A stretch of 64,000 bases of DNA from Trachelipus rathkii (taxonomy: Eukaryota; Arthropoda; Malacostraca; Isopoda; Trachelipodidae). Both the position numbers and the translations under genes were made by a program. The stretch spans positions 1 to 64,000 of the forward strand of contig JABUQX010038972.1 of assembly GCA_015478945.1 (NCBI GenBank), given 5' to 3'. Positions 53,190 through 64,000 of this stretch are shown here, one piece after another. Every line of letters begins with the position of its first letter. The stretch's first letter is position 1. Below the pieces are notes generated by a model. That model made no database searches. It had not been told where the DNA came from and saw only the letters and a program-made list of their open reading frames with translations.

Positions 53190-53345
53190 ATAACATGATA
53201 ATATTATATATATATTATATATATATTATATATATATTATATATATATACATTATTATATATTATTATATGTATTGTACATCTTTATATATATATGTACT
53301 GTGTGTGTGTGTGTGTGGTGTGTGTTTGTGTGTGTGTGTGGTGTG
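53190..53345. repeat. (TA)n and (GT)n microsatellites
   Basis: TA repeats at 53198-53270 followed by GT repeats at 53300-53343, directly 3' of the LINE. A purine-rich GAGA tract (53380-53425) follows. Confidence 0.85.
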
Positions 53346-53429
53346 ACCTGACTGTTGTCGAAGATAGACGGATTAAAAAGAGAAGGAGGAAGAGAGAGAG
53401 AAACTGACAGAACAGAGAGAGAGAAAATT

Positions 53430-53990
53430 TGAGGCTGCAAAACTTCTAAATAGAGTCTAATTAACTTTCAGAATTCAGATGAGAAGGCTATTTGTGAATG
53501 AGGACTGGACCAGATTATGTGTAACAAAGAATTTTACTAAAAATGAGTCTGTTTTAAATTTTTGCAGAGAAACTAGTATTTTATTTTGATTAAATTTATT
53601 GGAGGAGGAACAAATTATTTAGCAAGATTTCTATTAATATATTTTAGTAGAGTTGTAATCATATTTTCTGTATGAAATATAAAATGGAGAAGGAGACAAT
53701 AATTTCCCGCTTAGTTCTTTTGGATTTATTAAAATTAAAGAAATTAAAACTTGCATTGTAGAAGTTAGATATAAATTGCAACTGAAAATAAACGGCAGAA
53801 GAGCTTTGGAGTTATAGCGACACATTCAGGATCATATGATAAGAGAACTCCTCTTCGTTTTGGTACTAGGGCAGGGACACTTGATGTCAATTTGTTTTCT
53901 TCCCGAAAAGTGTAGAAATATGAATAATTATTTTCTGCAGTAAACCACCCTATAGTCATTACGGACAGGTTGGTGTGTGTGGTGTGAGTA
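53430..53990. other. Unique DNA, no gene recognised
   Basis: Short frames only (63-64 codons on the minus strand); no domain or element end identified. Confidence 0.5.
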
Positions 53991-53997
53991 TAATATT

Positions 53998-54148
53998 TAT
54001 AATATAATACAATAATAAATAAATAATAATAATAATATAAATAATAATAATAATAATAATAATATAATAATAATACGCTTTAATAATAAAATATAATATA
54101 ATAATAATAATAATAATAAGTTAATAATGAATAATAATAATAATTGAT
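53998..54148. repeat. (AAT)n microsatellite
   Basis: Imperfect AAT trinucleotide repeats, about 150 bp, immediately upstream of copy 2 of the dispersed repeat. Confidence 0.9.
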
Positions 54149-54149
54149 T

Positions 54150-54395
54150 AGGTCAACAGGGCTAGCAACCGACCTTTACTTTTATGCTTGTTAGAAGCTC
54201 TTGGACCAATCATTGGAATTTTGGCCTAGAACACGATTTCTGGAGAGCTCTGGGAGAACGAGTTTCAAGGCCAAATGGAAGAAGATTGCTAGTTCTTACT
54301 GAAGGGCGAACCGACCTGGTGTAAACCGTCCAGGACTAGATCGGAAACCACTTGCGCCTGAGAATTGTTTTTCTTGAGTGCTTAGGGTACAAAGA
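54150..54395. repeat. Dispersed repeat, copy 2
   Basis: Begins TAGGTCAACAGGGCTAGCAA and includes CCGACCTTTACTTTT, GCTCTTGGACCAATCATTGG, GGAGAGCTCTGGGAGAACGA and AAGAAGATTGCTAGTTCTTA. Matching order to 32205-32420 identifies a shared family. It sits between an AAT array and a TA array. Confidence 0.55.
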
Positions 54396-54464
54396 TTTCG
54401 GGGATGAGGGAGAGATTTGGTCCAACTGACAAGGTTGAATTGCGCTACCTGGGAGAGGTAAATC

Positions 54465-54551
54465 TATATTATATTAAATTATATATATATATTATATATA
54501 TATTATATATATATAATTATATATATACTATATTTATATATATATATTATA

Positions 54552-54593
<42 letters not shown>

Positions 54594-54812
54594 ATATATA
54601 TATTTATATATTATATAATATATATATATATTCACATACTTTATATTCGTAATGGAAATTTTTCATTTTGATCGGATGAGTAGGAAAATATATATATATA
54701 TATAATATTATTATATAATATATATATATACTATATAATATATAGTTATTATATATATATATATATATATTATATATAGTTATATATCATATATATATAT
54801 ATATATATTGGC
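54465..54812. repeat. (TA)n arrays
   Basis: Two TA arrays (54465-54640 and 54690-54810) separated by about 50 bp of unique sequence. Confidence 0.9.
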
Positions 54813-54814
54813 AA

Positions 54815-54985
54815 GTTAAAAATGCCAAAAGTACTTGCAAGTACTTTGCAAATTTTCAAGTACAAAAGGTGCAAATACAGGTACAAGTACAAGTACATTG
54901 GTTTTAGAAACTGCAAGTACAAGTACAAGTACTCCAAAAAATGTACTTATGTACAAGTGCAAGTACAAGTGCTTTTACTTGAACC
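54815..54985. repeat. Degenerate (CAAGTA)n tract, copy 2
   Basis: Repeated AAGTAC, TACAAG and CAAGTACTT hexamers for about 170 bp, just downstream of the receptor stop codon. They generate Lys/Tyr/Cys- or Ser/Thr-rich frames that are artefacts. Confidence 0.75.
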
Positions 54986-55013
54986 CAAGTCTGATATATA
55001 TACGTGTGTGTGC

Positions 55014-55739
55014 TTAAAACGACGTATGACCGTATTTATCAGCGTTAAGCTGAGTCATCAACATAGATTCTCCTGTTTGTCTCGCCACAGAGGTCTGAAT
55101 ATGTAACCTATTGTTCGAAACTCTATCCATTCTCTTTTTCTTTTTACAGCTTTTACAACAGAATATATAAGTAGAAAAATAATTGTTTAAATGTTTACGG
55201 AAAGTTCCACTTATTAAAAACAGGGTTATAGGATTGACGCACGAGTTGAAAAAACTTAAAGCAAATCCTGTAGGCCTTAAAATATGCCAAAAATCATTAT
55301 AATTTTCTTGTGAATTTGGGTCAAAATAAAACCATACAAGAAAAACGTGATTTGGTAAAAAACAAAGCGCAAATATACAAACAAAACACAATACAATTTT
55401 AGCGACGTTTTTTCTCGTTTTCAACTGTTTCTGAACTCCGTGAAGTTCACCAAGTACGTTTTTAGAAGCTGCTAGTAAAGAACGAGCCATCAAGAGATAG
55501 AATGTTGCTATTATCATCAGTGGAATTAAATAAAAGACGAGAGCTTTTCCAAGAATGTTAGCTTTTCTGTACCAAGGTGGAAGCCAATCAGGAAATGGAT
55601 AACAAATGTAAACGATTTTGTCAGGCCCAAGAAAAACTTCCAATAATATGGAAAACAACGCATCAGGAAGAGATAAGATTATTGCCAATATCCAAATGCA
55701 TATTGTCACAATTATAGTGGTTTGTCCATTGTTGTGAAC
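55014..55739 (-). CDS. CCHamide/bombesin-type neuropeptide GPCR, last coding exon
   Basis: This 241-residue exon encodes transmembrane helices 4-7 and the C-tail of a class A neuropeptide receptor, acting at the plasma membrane. Numbering from the acceptor: TM4 about 9-33 ([13 protein letters not shown]). ECL2 34-60 has C46 in YICYPFPDW, which pairs with a TM3 Cys in this family. TM5 is 62-84. ICL3 has basic [13 protein letters not shown]6 has CFLPNHVF (126-133). The [20 protein letters not shown] stretch follows (136-155), then TM7 with [10 protein letters not shown] (165-174), helix 8 SGTFRKH and palmitoylation-type CCKSC (194-198). The [15 protein letters not shown] and SGTFRKH blocks are typical of arthropod CCHamide receptors, relatives of bombesin receptors. 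The NPxxY tyrosine is Phe. A TTTCAG acceptor ends at 55740, so the exon starts in phase 0; TAA lies at 55016-55014. Upstream exons (N-terminus to TM3) were not found in the window. Confidence 0.85.
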   Translation of the reverse strand, partial: VHNNGQTTIIVTICIWILAIILSLPDALFSILLEVFLGPDKIVYICYPFPDWLPPWYRKANILGKALVFYLIPLMIIATFYLLMARSLLAASKNVLGELHGVQKQLKTRKNVAKIVLCFVCIFALCFLPNHVFLVWFYFDPNSQENYNDFWHILRPTGFALSFFNSCVNPITLFLISGTFRKHLNNYFSTYIFCCKSCKKKKRMDRVSNNRLHIQTSVARQTGESMLMTQLNADKYGHTSF

Positions 55740-55741
55740 CT

Positions 55742-55791
55742 GAAATATATATATATATATATATATATAGCATACCAGAGCAGCAGCAGCA

Positions 55792-55866
<75 letters not shown>

Positions 55867-55929
55867 GTTGGCTAAGGCTGGCTACTACTAAGGTTATTAT
55901 GTTAAGAGTAGTATATAGCATATTATTGT

Positions 55930-56013
<84 letters not shown>

Positions 56014-56015
56014 AT
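55742..56015. repeat. (TA)n arrays in receptor intron, with (CAG)n
   Basis: TA repeats at 55745-55770, 55793-55863 and 55930-56013, with a short AGCAGCAGCAGCAG run at 55780-55792. The arrays begin a few bases upstream of the receptor splice acceptor on the minus strand. Confidence 0.9.
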
Positions 56016-57258
56016 CCCAGACCAAAGAATTGGCCAGAGGCAGAATAATCCGACCTAAAACTTTTAGATCCGGCAGGAGGCCGGGTATCCGGCCAGCCGG
56101 AGCAGCCTTCTTTTCTATTATCCCAACATTCAAATTACCTGTTAAAAAGTTTATACATTAACATATCTTTTCACTATAAATGAATTTAAACACATATGCT
56201 CTATTAGTTTACAAGTAAAACCATTTAAGTATCTTAAATTAAAAAATATCATGAAACATTGTATCTTTCAAACCTTTCAAGAAAATGCTTATTCTGCTCT
56301 CCATTTAGTCATTCTAACGATTTTAGTGTAAATATGTTTAATCAGGAAGGACACATTTACAGTTCAATGTGAAATAAACTTTCTTCTGAAAAAAATGAAG
56401 TCCTTCTCTTTTTGCTCAACATTTTGTGAATCATTAACTTTCGATAATTTAGCAATTTAGTAGTTTTAACATTCATTCTCCAGTATTTTAAAAAGAAATC
56501 AATTCCTGTAATTAACAATGAATTATGATTAAGAAACTTTTGCTTCGTTAATTAAATAGAAAAAATTGCAACTTTTATAAATATTTGTTAAACTCAAGGT
56601 ATGTTTTTAAAATTTTTTTTTTTTTTTTTTTTTTGGCAGATATATTTGGGCTAGCTGAAAAATTTCCATAATTTATTGGGTTTATACATTTTTTAACCAG
56701 TATCCAAAATTAGCAAAATCTGTTCATATATTCTTTGTACATATTCTTCTGGCAAAGGTAGAAATCTTTTGTCAAAAGCTAAAATTTTCTCTAATTTTTT
56801 TTTTTAATTCGCGAATTTTTCAAATGGAATTATGAGACTAAATATATTTAGTGACTTAAAAAACAATTATTTGGACATTTTTCTACATTCTCAATTTATT
56901 CCTCTGGACACACCATCTCCAATTTGGAATAGACAGCACAATAACGTTACTAGAGGTCAAATTATTGTGTATATAGAAAAATGATCTAAATAAAATATAT
57001 GTAGTTTGTCCAATTCAATTTAATTTGAAAATTTTATAAAAATTGGAGAAAAAAAAATAAAGAATTTTCAGTTTTGACAATTTCTATCTTTCTCTTAGAT
57101 AATGTAAAAAAAAAAATCTATACTAAGATATTTTATATTTTTTGGAATGATTTAGAGTATCTAAGGAGAACTAAACCTATAAGCTGCGTACCGTTCATCG
57201 TTGTTCGCGACTCGCGTATTCAGATTTATTACGTTTATTAAAATTAAATAGTTTTAGA

Positions 57259-57260
<2 letters not shown>
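56016..57260. other. Intronic or intergenic DNA, no exon recognised
   Basis: A GC-rich patch at 56030-56110 contains GGCCGGGTATCCGGCC-like palindromes. The rest is AT-rich, with T-runs at 56610-56635. I looked for receptor TM1-TM3 exons on the minus strand and found none. Confidence 0.45.
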
Positions 57261-58600
<1,340 letters not shown>

Positions 58601-58719
58601 CAAGGGACTGGGTGAATTTACTTTCATTTCTCTCCTTTCTGTTTTTTCTTTCATTCTTTTTGTTTTTTTTTTGTTTTGCCCCCTCCTCTGGAAAAGGGCC
58701 TCCTAGAATGGTGACATCG

Positions 58720-58769
58720 TATAATATATATATATATATACAGCAGTTATATATATATATATATAGCAG

Positions 58770-58862
<93 letters not shown>
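58720..58862. repeat. (TA)n array
   Basis: Nearly pure TA repeat with two CAG interruptions near its start, 3' of the LINE fragment. Confidence 0.9.
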
Positions 58863-58864
<2 letters not shown>

Positions 58865-59560
58865 AAATTAATGATTATATTATTAGTGGTCGTCGTCCTG
58901 ATGTGTGGCTCACCTAAAATTTTAAATTCTAAATCTTGACTCAAGATAGATTAAATATTTTATAGGAATGATTTAGAGTATCTAAGGAGAAATAAACCTA
59001 AATCTTTTATCTAGGATAGGTCCTATATCTAAATGCTGAAATTATATTTTCGAGATATTGGAAACAGATACCCAATTTTGGGGCATATTGAAAAGCGCTC
59101 TGAATTGAAGTTTTATAACTCTGAAAAAATCAAAAAAATTAAATAAATTGTAAAAACAATTAGAGCTAATTTTAAATTTTGACAATCTTTTTTTTTAGTT
59201 TAAATTTGATCTTTGCAAATTCAAAATTTAGACAATCTTTTTTTAAGTTTAACATTGAACTTGTCTCTTAAGTTAATCACATTTTTTTATGTATTTCTCA
59301 TTAATGTTTGCCTGTCATAACATCATGTTTACTAATACATAGTAACTTTACAATATATTTAAAGAAATAAAATCTCTTGTATAACATAATTAAAAGTTTT
59401 ACTGCAAGCAAGTTTAAAATGATAAAAAGATGCAAAAATTTCAATATCAGATGCAATTCAAATAGCTTATTAAAATATACAACATTTATTAAAAGAAACT
59501 TTCGGTTAAAATATGGAAAAATCTCACAAATATTCATCCACCATATATAACTACTTCTAG
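58865..59560. other. AT-rich non-coding stretch, no gene recognised
   Basis: Contains the second copy of a 27-bp sequence also present at 57144-57170. The 78-codon minus frame at 59301-59537 shows no domain. Confidence 0.5.
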
Positions 59561-59564
59561 CAGT

Positions 59565-59585
59565 TTTATATATATATATATGAGA

Positions 59586-59628
<43 letters not shown>

Positions 59629-59660
59629 CATAGTTAAAAGTATATATATATATATATACA

Positions 59661-59700
<40 letters not shown>
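59565..59700. repeat. (TA)n arrays
   Basis: Three TA runs separated by GAGAGGCA, GCATAGTTAAAAG and CAG interruptions. Confidence 0.9.
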
Positions 59701-59703
<3 letters not shown>

Positions 59704-59737
59704 CTTAATCATTAATCAATTATAATTGACTCTTGAA

Positions 59738-60172
<435 letters not shown>

Positions 60173-60589
60173 TTTTTTATTGAGTAGGTGTACAGATACT
60201 AACACAGCATGCATGAAAAGTGGCTAAACTGTGTCAGTATATAAATGTGATAAGAGTCTTAGACCAAACGACATAAAAATTACGCTGAAAGGGTTAGATG
60301 CTATAAAGGATGATCAGGTCATAGAGGAACGCAAAAACTTTGTCTTTTTGAAATAAAGAGATTTAGGTAAGCTTGCACAAGGCGATTCCGAAGGGGAATA
60401 TTTTCATAAAAGGGAAGGTCTATCGTTTTAGGGTGAGATCCCTTCGCAACCCGCAAATATATTATTTATTGAAAGATGACAATTAGAGTATGAAACTGTG
60501 CAGAACATGGGGGTCTTCCATCGTCATGAGGGATCTATGGGTGAGATTCGTATGTCGTAATCAAATATTACCAGCGTAGACGATCAGTG

Positions 60590-61285
60590 TCTAAATAGGG
60601 GATGAAAGATCCCGCAGTTTGGTACCACTGGTATCCTTTGTCCAACATGTCTTCAACATGAAGATAAATCCTGTCGAAAGGACATTTAAAAATCTGCTGC
60701 ATAGAGGTGTTCCACTAGCTTGTCAGGTGGAAGGAATTGTTCCTTTATTGCCCTGTTGATTACTTTTTGTTTTGCCTATCTATTTACTTATTAGTTCCGC
60801 GGAATGCCTAAATATGAAGGGTCCAACAGAGCATAATTCCCTTTTATTTAAAATGAAACGAGAAGATGAACATTTGGTTGGCTGATCCATCAAACCATTC
60901 TAGAATGCGAGAAAATGGTATATTTGCTATGTCTATCTGTTTTATATGTTAATAAATTTGTTCACCGCCAACTGCAGCCAACACTGTCAGTTTAGCCGAG
61001 AAAAAGAACGAATAAGTTGGCAGGTTGTGGGATACGGTGAAAACCGGAACTACAGCCGAAGCTTCTACTTCCTCATTCACTTTGAAACCATCGTTGTAGA
61101 CACCTATTGAGTCCGTGTAGATTTATTTCGTTGTGGGACCAAAAGAAGTCTCTCAACTTTACTGAGTGTTGTTCTGCTTTGGCTAATGATTTTTTCCCTA
61201 AGCATACATCAGGAGGTGGACAGCTCAATTCTCATAAGTGCTGGTGAATGAATTCAAAATGCATGACCCCTCGCTGAAGAATGTC
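60590..61285 (-). pseudogene. LINE RNase H domain remnant
   Basis: On the minus strand IYTDSIGVYNDGFKVNEEVEAS (from about 61125 downward) matches the first RNase H strand with its catalytic Asp (YTDGS pattern). SAVVPVFTVSHNLPTYSFFFSAKLTVL follows, where the second catalytic residue of the SAEL motif is Lys. Further on, ILEWFDGSANQ and MLCWTLHI-AFRGTN (about 60890-60790) resemble the W-PGH-GI-GNE end of the domain, with stops. RNase H after the RT is typical of I/R1/Jockey-group elements. RT and endonuclease are not present; a TA array replaces them at 61290. Confidence 0.6.
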
Positions 61286-61288
61286 GAG

Positions 61289-61289
<1 letters not shown>

Positions 61290-61327
<38 letters not shown>

Positions 61328-61447
61328 GTATATATATATATAATAATAATATATATATATAGTATAATATATATAGTATATATATATATACATATGATTA
61401 TCACTATATAATATATATATATAGTATATATATATATATTATATATA

Positions 61448-61490
<43 letters not shown>

Positions 61491-62308
61491 TAGATATGTA
61501 TATGTATATATATATATACTATATGCATAGTATACTGATATATATATATATCATATATATACATAGTATTATATATATATATTTATATAATATATATATA
61601 CACAAACTATATACTATATTATATATATCATTATCTATATTATCATTGTCAAATAATAGATTATATAATATATATATATATATATATAATGTATATAATA
61701 TATATATATATACTATACTTATAGTATTATATTATATACAGTATATTATATAAAGTATATATATAATATATACATATCATATAATTATACTTATAATATA
61801 TATATTTACTAATATAATATATATAAAAATCAAATATATATACTATATATACTATATATATATATATAAATATATATATATAAATATATACTAGTATATA
61901 TTATATATAATATAATATATATATATATACATATATATATATTACTAATATATATATATATATATATAATATAATATAAACGATATAATATAATATACTA
62001 GTATCACATATATAGATATATACGTATATATATATATACTATATATATATATATATATACTAATATATATATTAATATATAGTATATATCATATAATATA
62101 TTATATATATGATATATATTATAATATATCTATACATATATATATATATATAATTATATATATATATATATATATAGTATAATATACTATAGTAAATATG
62201 ATATATAAAATATCTATTTATATATAGAGATATAGTATATATATTATGACTTTCTATATCATAATAAATTAAATTAATATTATATATATTATATATATAT
62301 TTAGATAT

Positions 62309-62358
<50 letters not shown>
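61290..62358. repeat. Long imperfect (TA)n array
   Basis: More than 1 kb of TA repeats with TATACTATA, TAGTATA and TAATAT interruptions; frames in it are artefacts. Confidence 0.9.
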
Positions 62359-62359
<1 letters not shown>

Positions 62360-62360
<1 letters not shown>

Positions 62361-63370
62361 CAGGCAACCACCACTCACGGGCAGAGCCGTTTTCAAGGTG
62401 AGGGCAGAATTACAAAAATCAATGAATTAAGGAAATCAAGAGGAGTTCTAAAAGAGTGGGAGATTAAATACAGCAAGAAAAACATACGATGTAAGGGAGT
62501 TCCACAGAAGAGAGTTGGCTGGAAAGGAGACACCACAACAAACAAGCCTGGTGCTTTTAATATTTCTACAAAATTTATAATAAAGCGAGGCATCCCTTAT
62601 AAACCATAACCCCCAGAATACAGCCAATAAGAAGGAATGTGGTAGATGTGATCTACTATATATGAACAAGGTTAAAGAAGCAAGGACCTGAATACAGAGG
62701 AATAAGGATCACGTTAGCTTTTCTCTCCTCAAAGTCAAGAGTGCAACACTCCAGGCTATCCCTCGGCGATTACAGAAATACTCCTGCCGCTCCCTACCTT
62801 CTTATTGAATAATGTCCAGTAAACGGAAGTATGATTGGAAGATCTTTACATAGGTGGCATAACTATACTCCATTTTAGCATGAAGCCAATAAGGAGGGAG
62901 TAGGGGATCAGCTGCAGGGGGAACGAAACCCTTCCCAGATTCGTCCTCAACCTTGTCACTAACCCTATCCCCATTTTATGCCACTCATTCCATCATTTTC
63001 ATCTTACAATGTGAAAATCGACAGTAAGAAATATGTAGGGTTGAAAATTTTTAAATTTATTTTAACGTTCGATTAATGACGTCTTTTTTTGTATTTTTAA
63101 ATTTTAAAAACAATGTTTTATCTATGAAATTTAATATATACGTCATTTCCTAACGAAAGTGTAAAAATATTGAAAAAAAAGCTGTAATATAAACTTTACA
63201 AGGTTCAAAACTTCGTTCTATATTTTGATATCTAATATAAATGTCAAATTTTTAACACCTGATAGATTAATGCAAGGAAAAATACGAATATTAAATGAAT
63301 AAATAATAATACTTTTTAACCTTGCTTTGAATTTTAATAGAATAAAAATTTATCAAAATTAAAAAATAAT
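62360..63370. other. Unique DNA, no gene recognised
   Basis: 62370-63000 has balanced composition and starts sharply at the end of the TA array. It may be a dispersed-repeat 3' region, but no protein motif was identified on either strand. 63030-63370 is AT-rich. Confidence 0.4.
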
Positions 63371-63534
63371 AATAAATAATATAATACAATAAAATTAATA
63401 ATAATAATTCAATAATAATAATAAATATTAAAATAATAATAATAATAAATCAATAATTAATAAAATAATAATAATAGATAATCCATTAAATTAGTAATTT
63501 AATAATAATAAATAATTTTAACACTATAGATTAA

Positions 63535-63605
<71 letters not shown>
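63370..63605. repeat. (AAT)n microsatellite
   Basis: Imperfect AAT repeats, becoming pure at about 63535-63603. Confidence 0.95.
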
Positions 63606-63606
<1 letters not shown>

Positions 63607-63742
63607 TATTATAAGACACACAAAATGCCGAAATAAATTACTTTAATTTCGAGGAAATTAAATTAGCCCAAATTGAGCTAAGATAATTTTTAAATTTTAT
63701 ATGTAAAACAACTCAAAATTTGAGTTAATGTAACTCCCTGGG

Positions 63743-63833
63743 GTTTATAGTAGGGCTTATGGTAGGGTTTATGGAAGGGTCTATAGTAGGACTTATGGAA
63801 GGGTTTATGGAAGGGTTTACAGTAGGGCTTAAG
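63743..63833. repeat. 12-bp minisatellite, seven units
   Basis: Seven consecutive 12-bp units of consensus GTTTATGGWAGG at 63743-63826, plus a partial eighth. Units differ at one to three positions. Confidence 0.9.
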
Positions 63834-63906
63834 TCGGTTGGTAGACTCATGAATACCCTGCTATGCGGTGTTGTGTGGTGTGGCACACAATATTAATGTT
63901 CTGGTA

Positions 63907-63926
63907 CGGTGCGGTGCGGTGCGGTG
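63907..63926. repeat. (CGGTG)4 pentanucleotide repeat
   Basis: Four perfect CGGTG units, preceded about 45 bp upstream by a related GCGGTGTTGTGTGGTGTGG tract. Confidence 0.9.
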
Positions 63927-64000
63927 CTGGACCAACCCTAACTTATAGTGTAAATTGGAAATAATCTTACCCTTTTGAATGGCGAAACAATTGCCAGGTA

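Noticed and set aside
63743..63833. Telomere-like repeat
   Set aside because: The unit is 12 bp (GTTTATGGWAGG) with only seven copies and does not match TTAGG or TTAGGG arrays.

Overview
This is a eukaryotic genomic window with no sign of prokaryotic organisation: there are no operons, no ribosome-binding sites, and almost no long reading frames. It is very AT-rich. Large parts are imperfect (TA)n arrays, with further (AAT)n, (CA/GT)n, (CT)n and (TATC)n arrays. The only well-supported host gene is the last coding exon of a neuropeptide G-protein-coupled receptor at 55014-55739 (minus strand). It most resembles the arthropod CCHamide receptor (bombesin-receptor relative). This receptor type, the extreme microsatellite load and the mix of Penelope-like, Jockey-like and RTE-like retroelements suggest an arthropod, most plausibly a microsatellite-rich crustacean. 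That assignment is an inference.

Layout. 1-5.9 kb: AT-rich non-coding DNA with a TA array at 4.5-5.2 kb. 6-10 kb and 14.7-23.4 kb: blocks of more balanced composition in which I recognise no gene; the second ends in GC-rich CCGGCTC-type repeats. 23.6-24.2 kb: TA array. 24.4-27.35 kb: two 5'-truncated Penelope-like elements (PLE) joined head to head. 27.8 kb: a possible degenerate hammerhead ribozyme. 28-39.5 kb: microsatellites, two tRNA-derived SINE-like pieces, a dispersed repeat, an inverted repeat with a GC hairpin at 37.2-37.76 kb, and massive TA arrays. 39.6-43.6 kb: a candidate terminal exon, a small TIR element and more TA arrays. 44-45.6 kb: an RTE-like LINE remnant (minus strand) with a TCA/TGA-type tail. 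45.9-49.0 kb: a second head-to-head dimer of PLE-like 3' ends, one arm of which is split by a 1.6-kb element with a TTA duplication. 50.2-53.2 kb: a long degenerate Jockey-like LINE. 55.0-55.7 kb: the receptor exon. 57.4-58.6 kb: a second Jockey-like LINE fragment. 59.7-60.2 kb: a compound AAT/CA array. 60.6-61.3 kb: a LINE RNase H remnant. 61.3-62.4 kb: TA array. 63.4-63.9 kb: AAT array, a 12-bp minisatellite and a pentanucleotide repeat.

The recognisable protein-coding content is therefore one host exon plus decayed retroelement ORFs with frameshifts, stops and, in some copies, substituted catalytic residues. The most unusual structural feature is that both PLE insertions have the same head-to-head architecture, and that one carries an internal empty-site control for a nested insertion. 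All calls come from reading the sequence; no database search was run.
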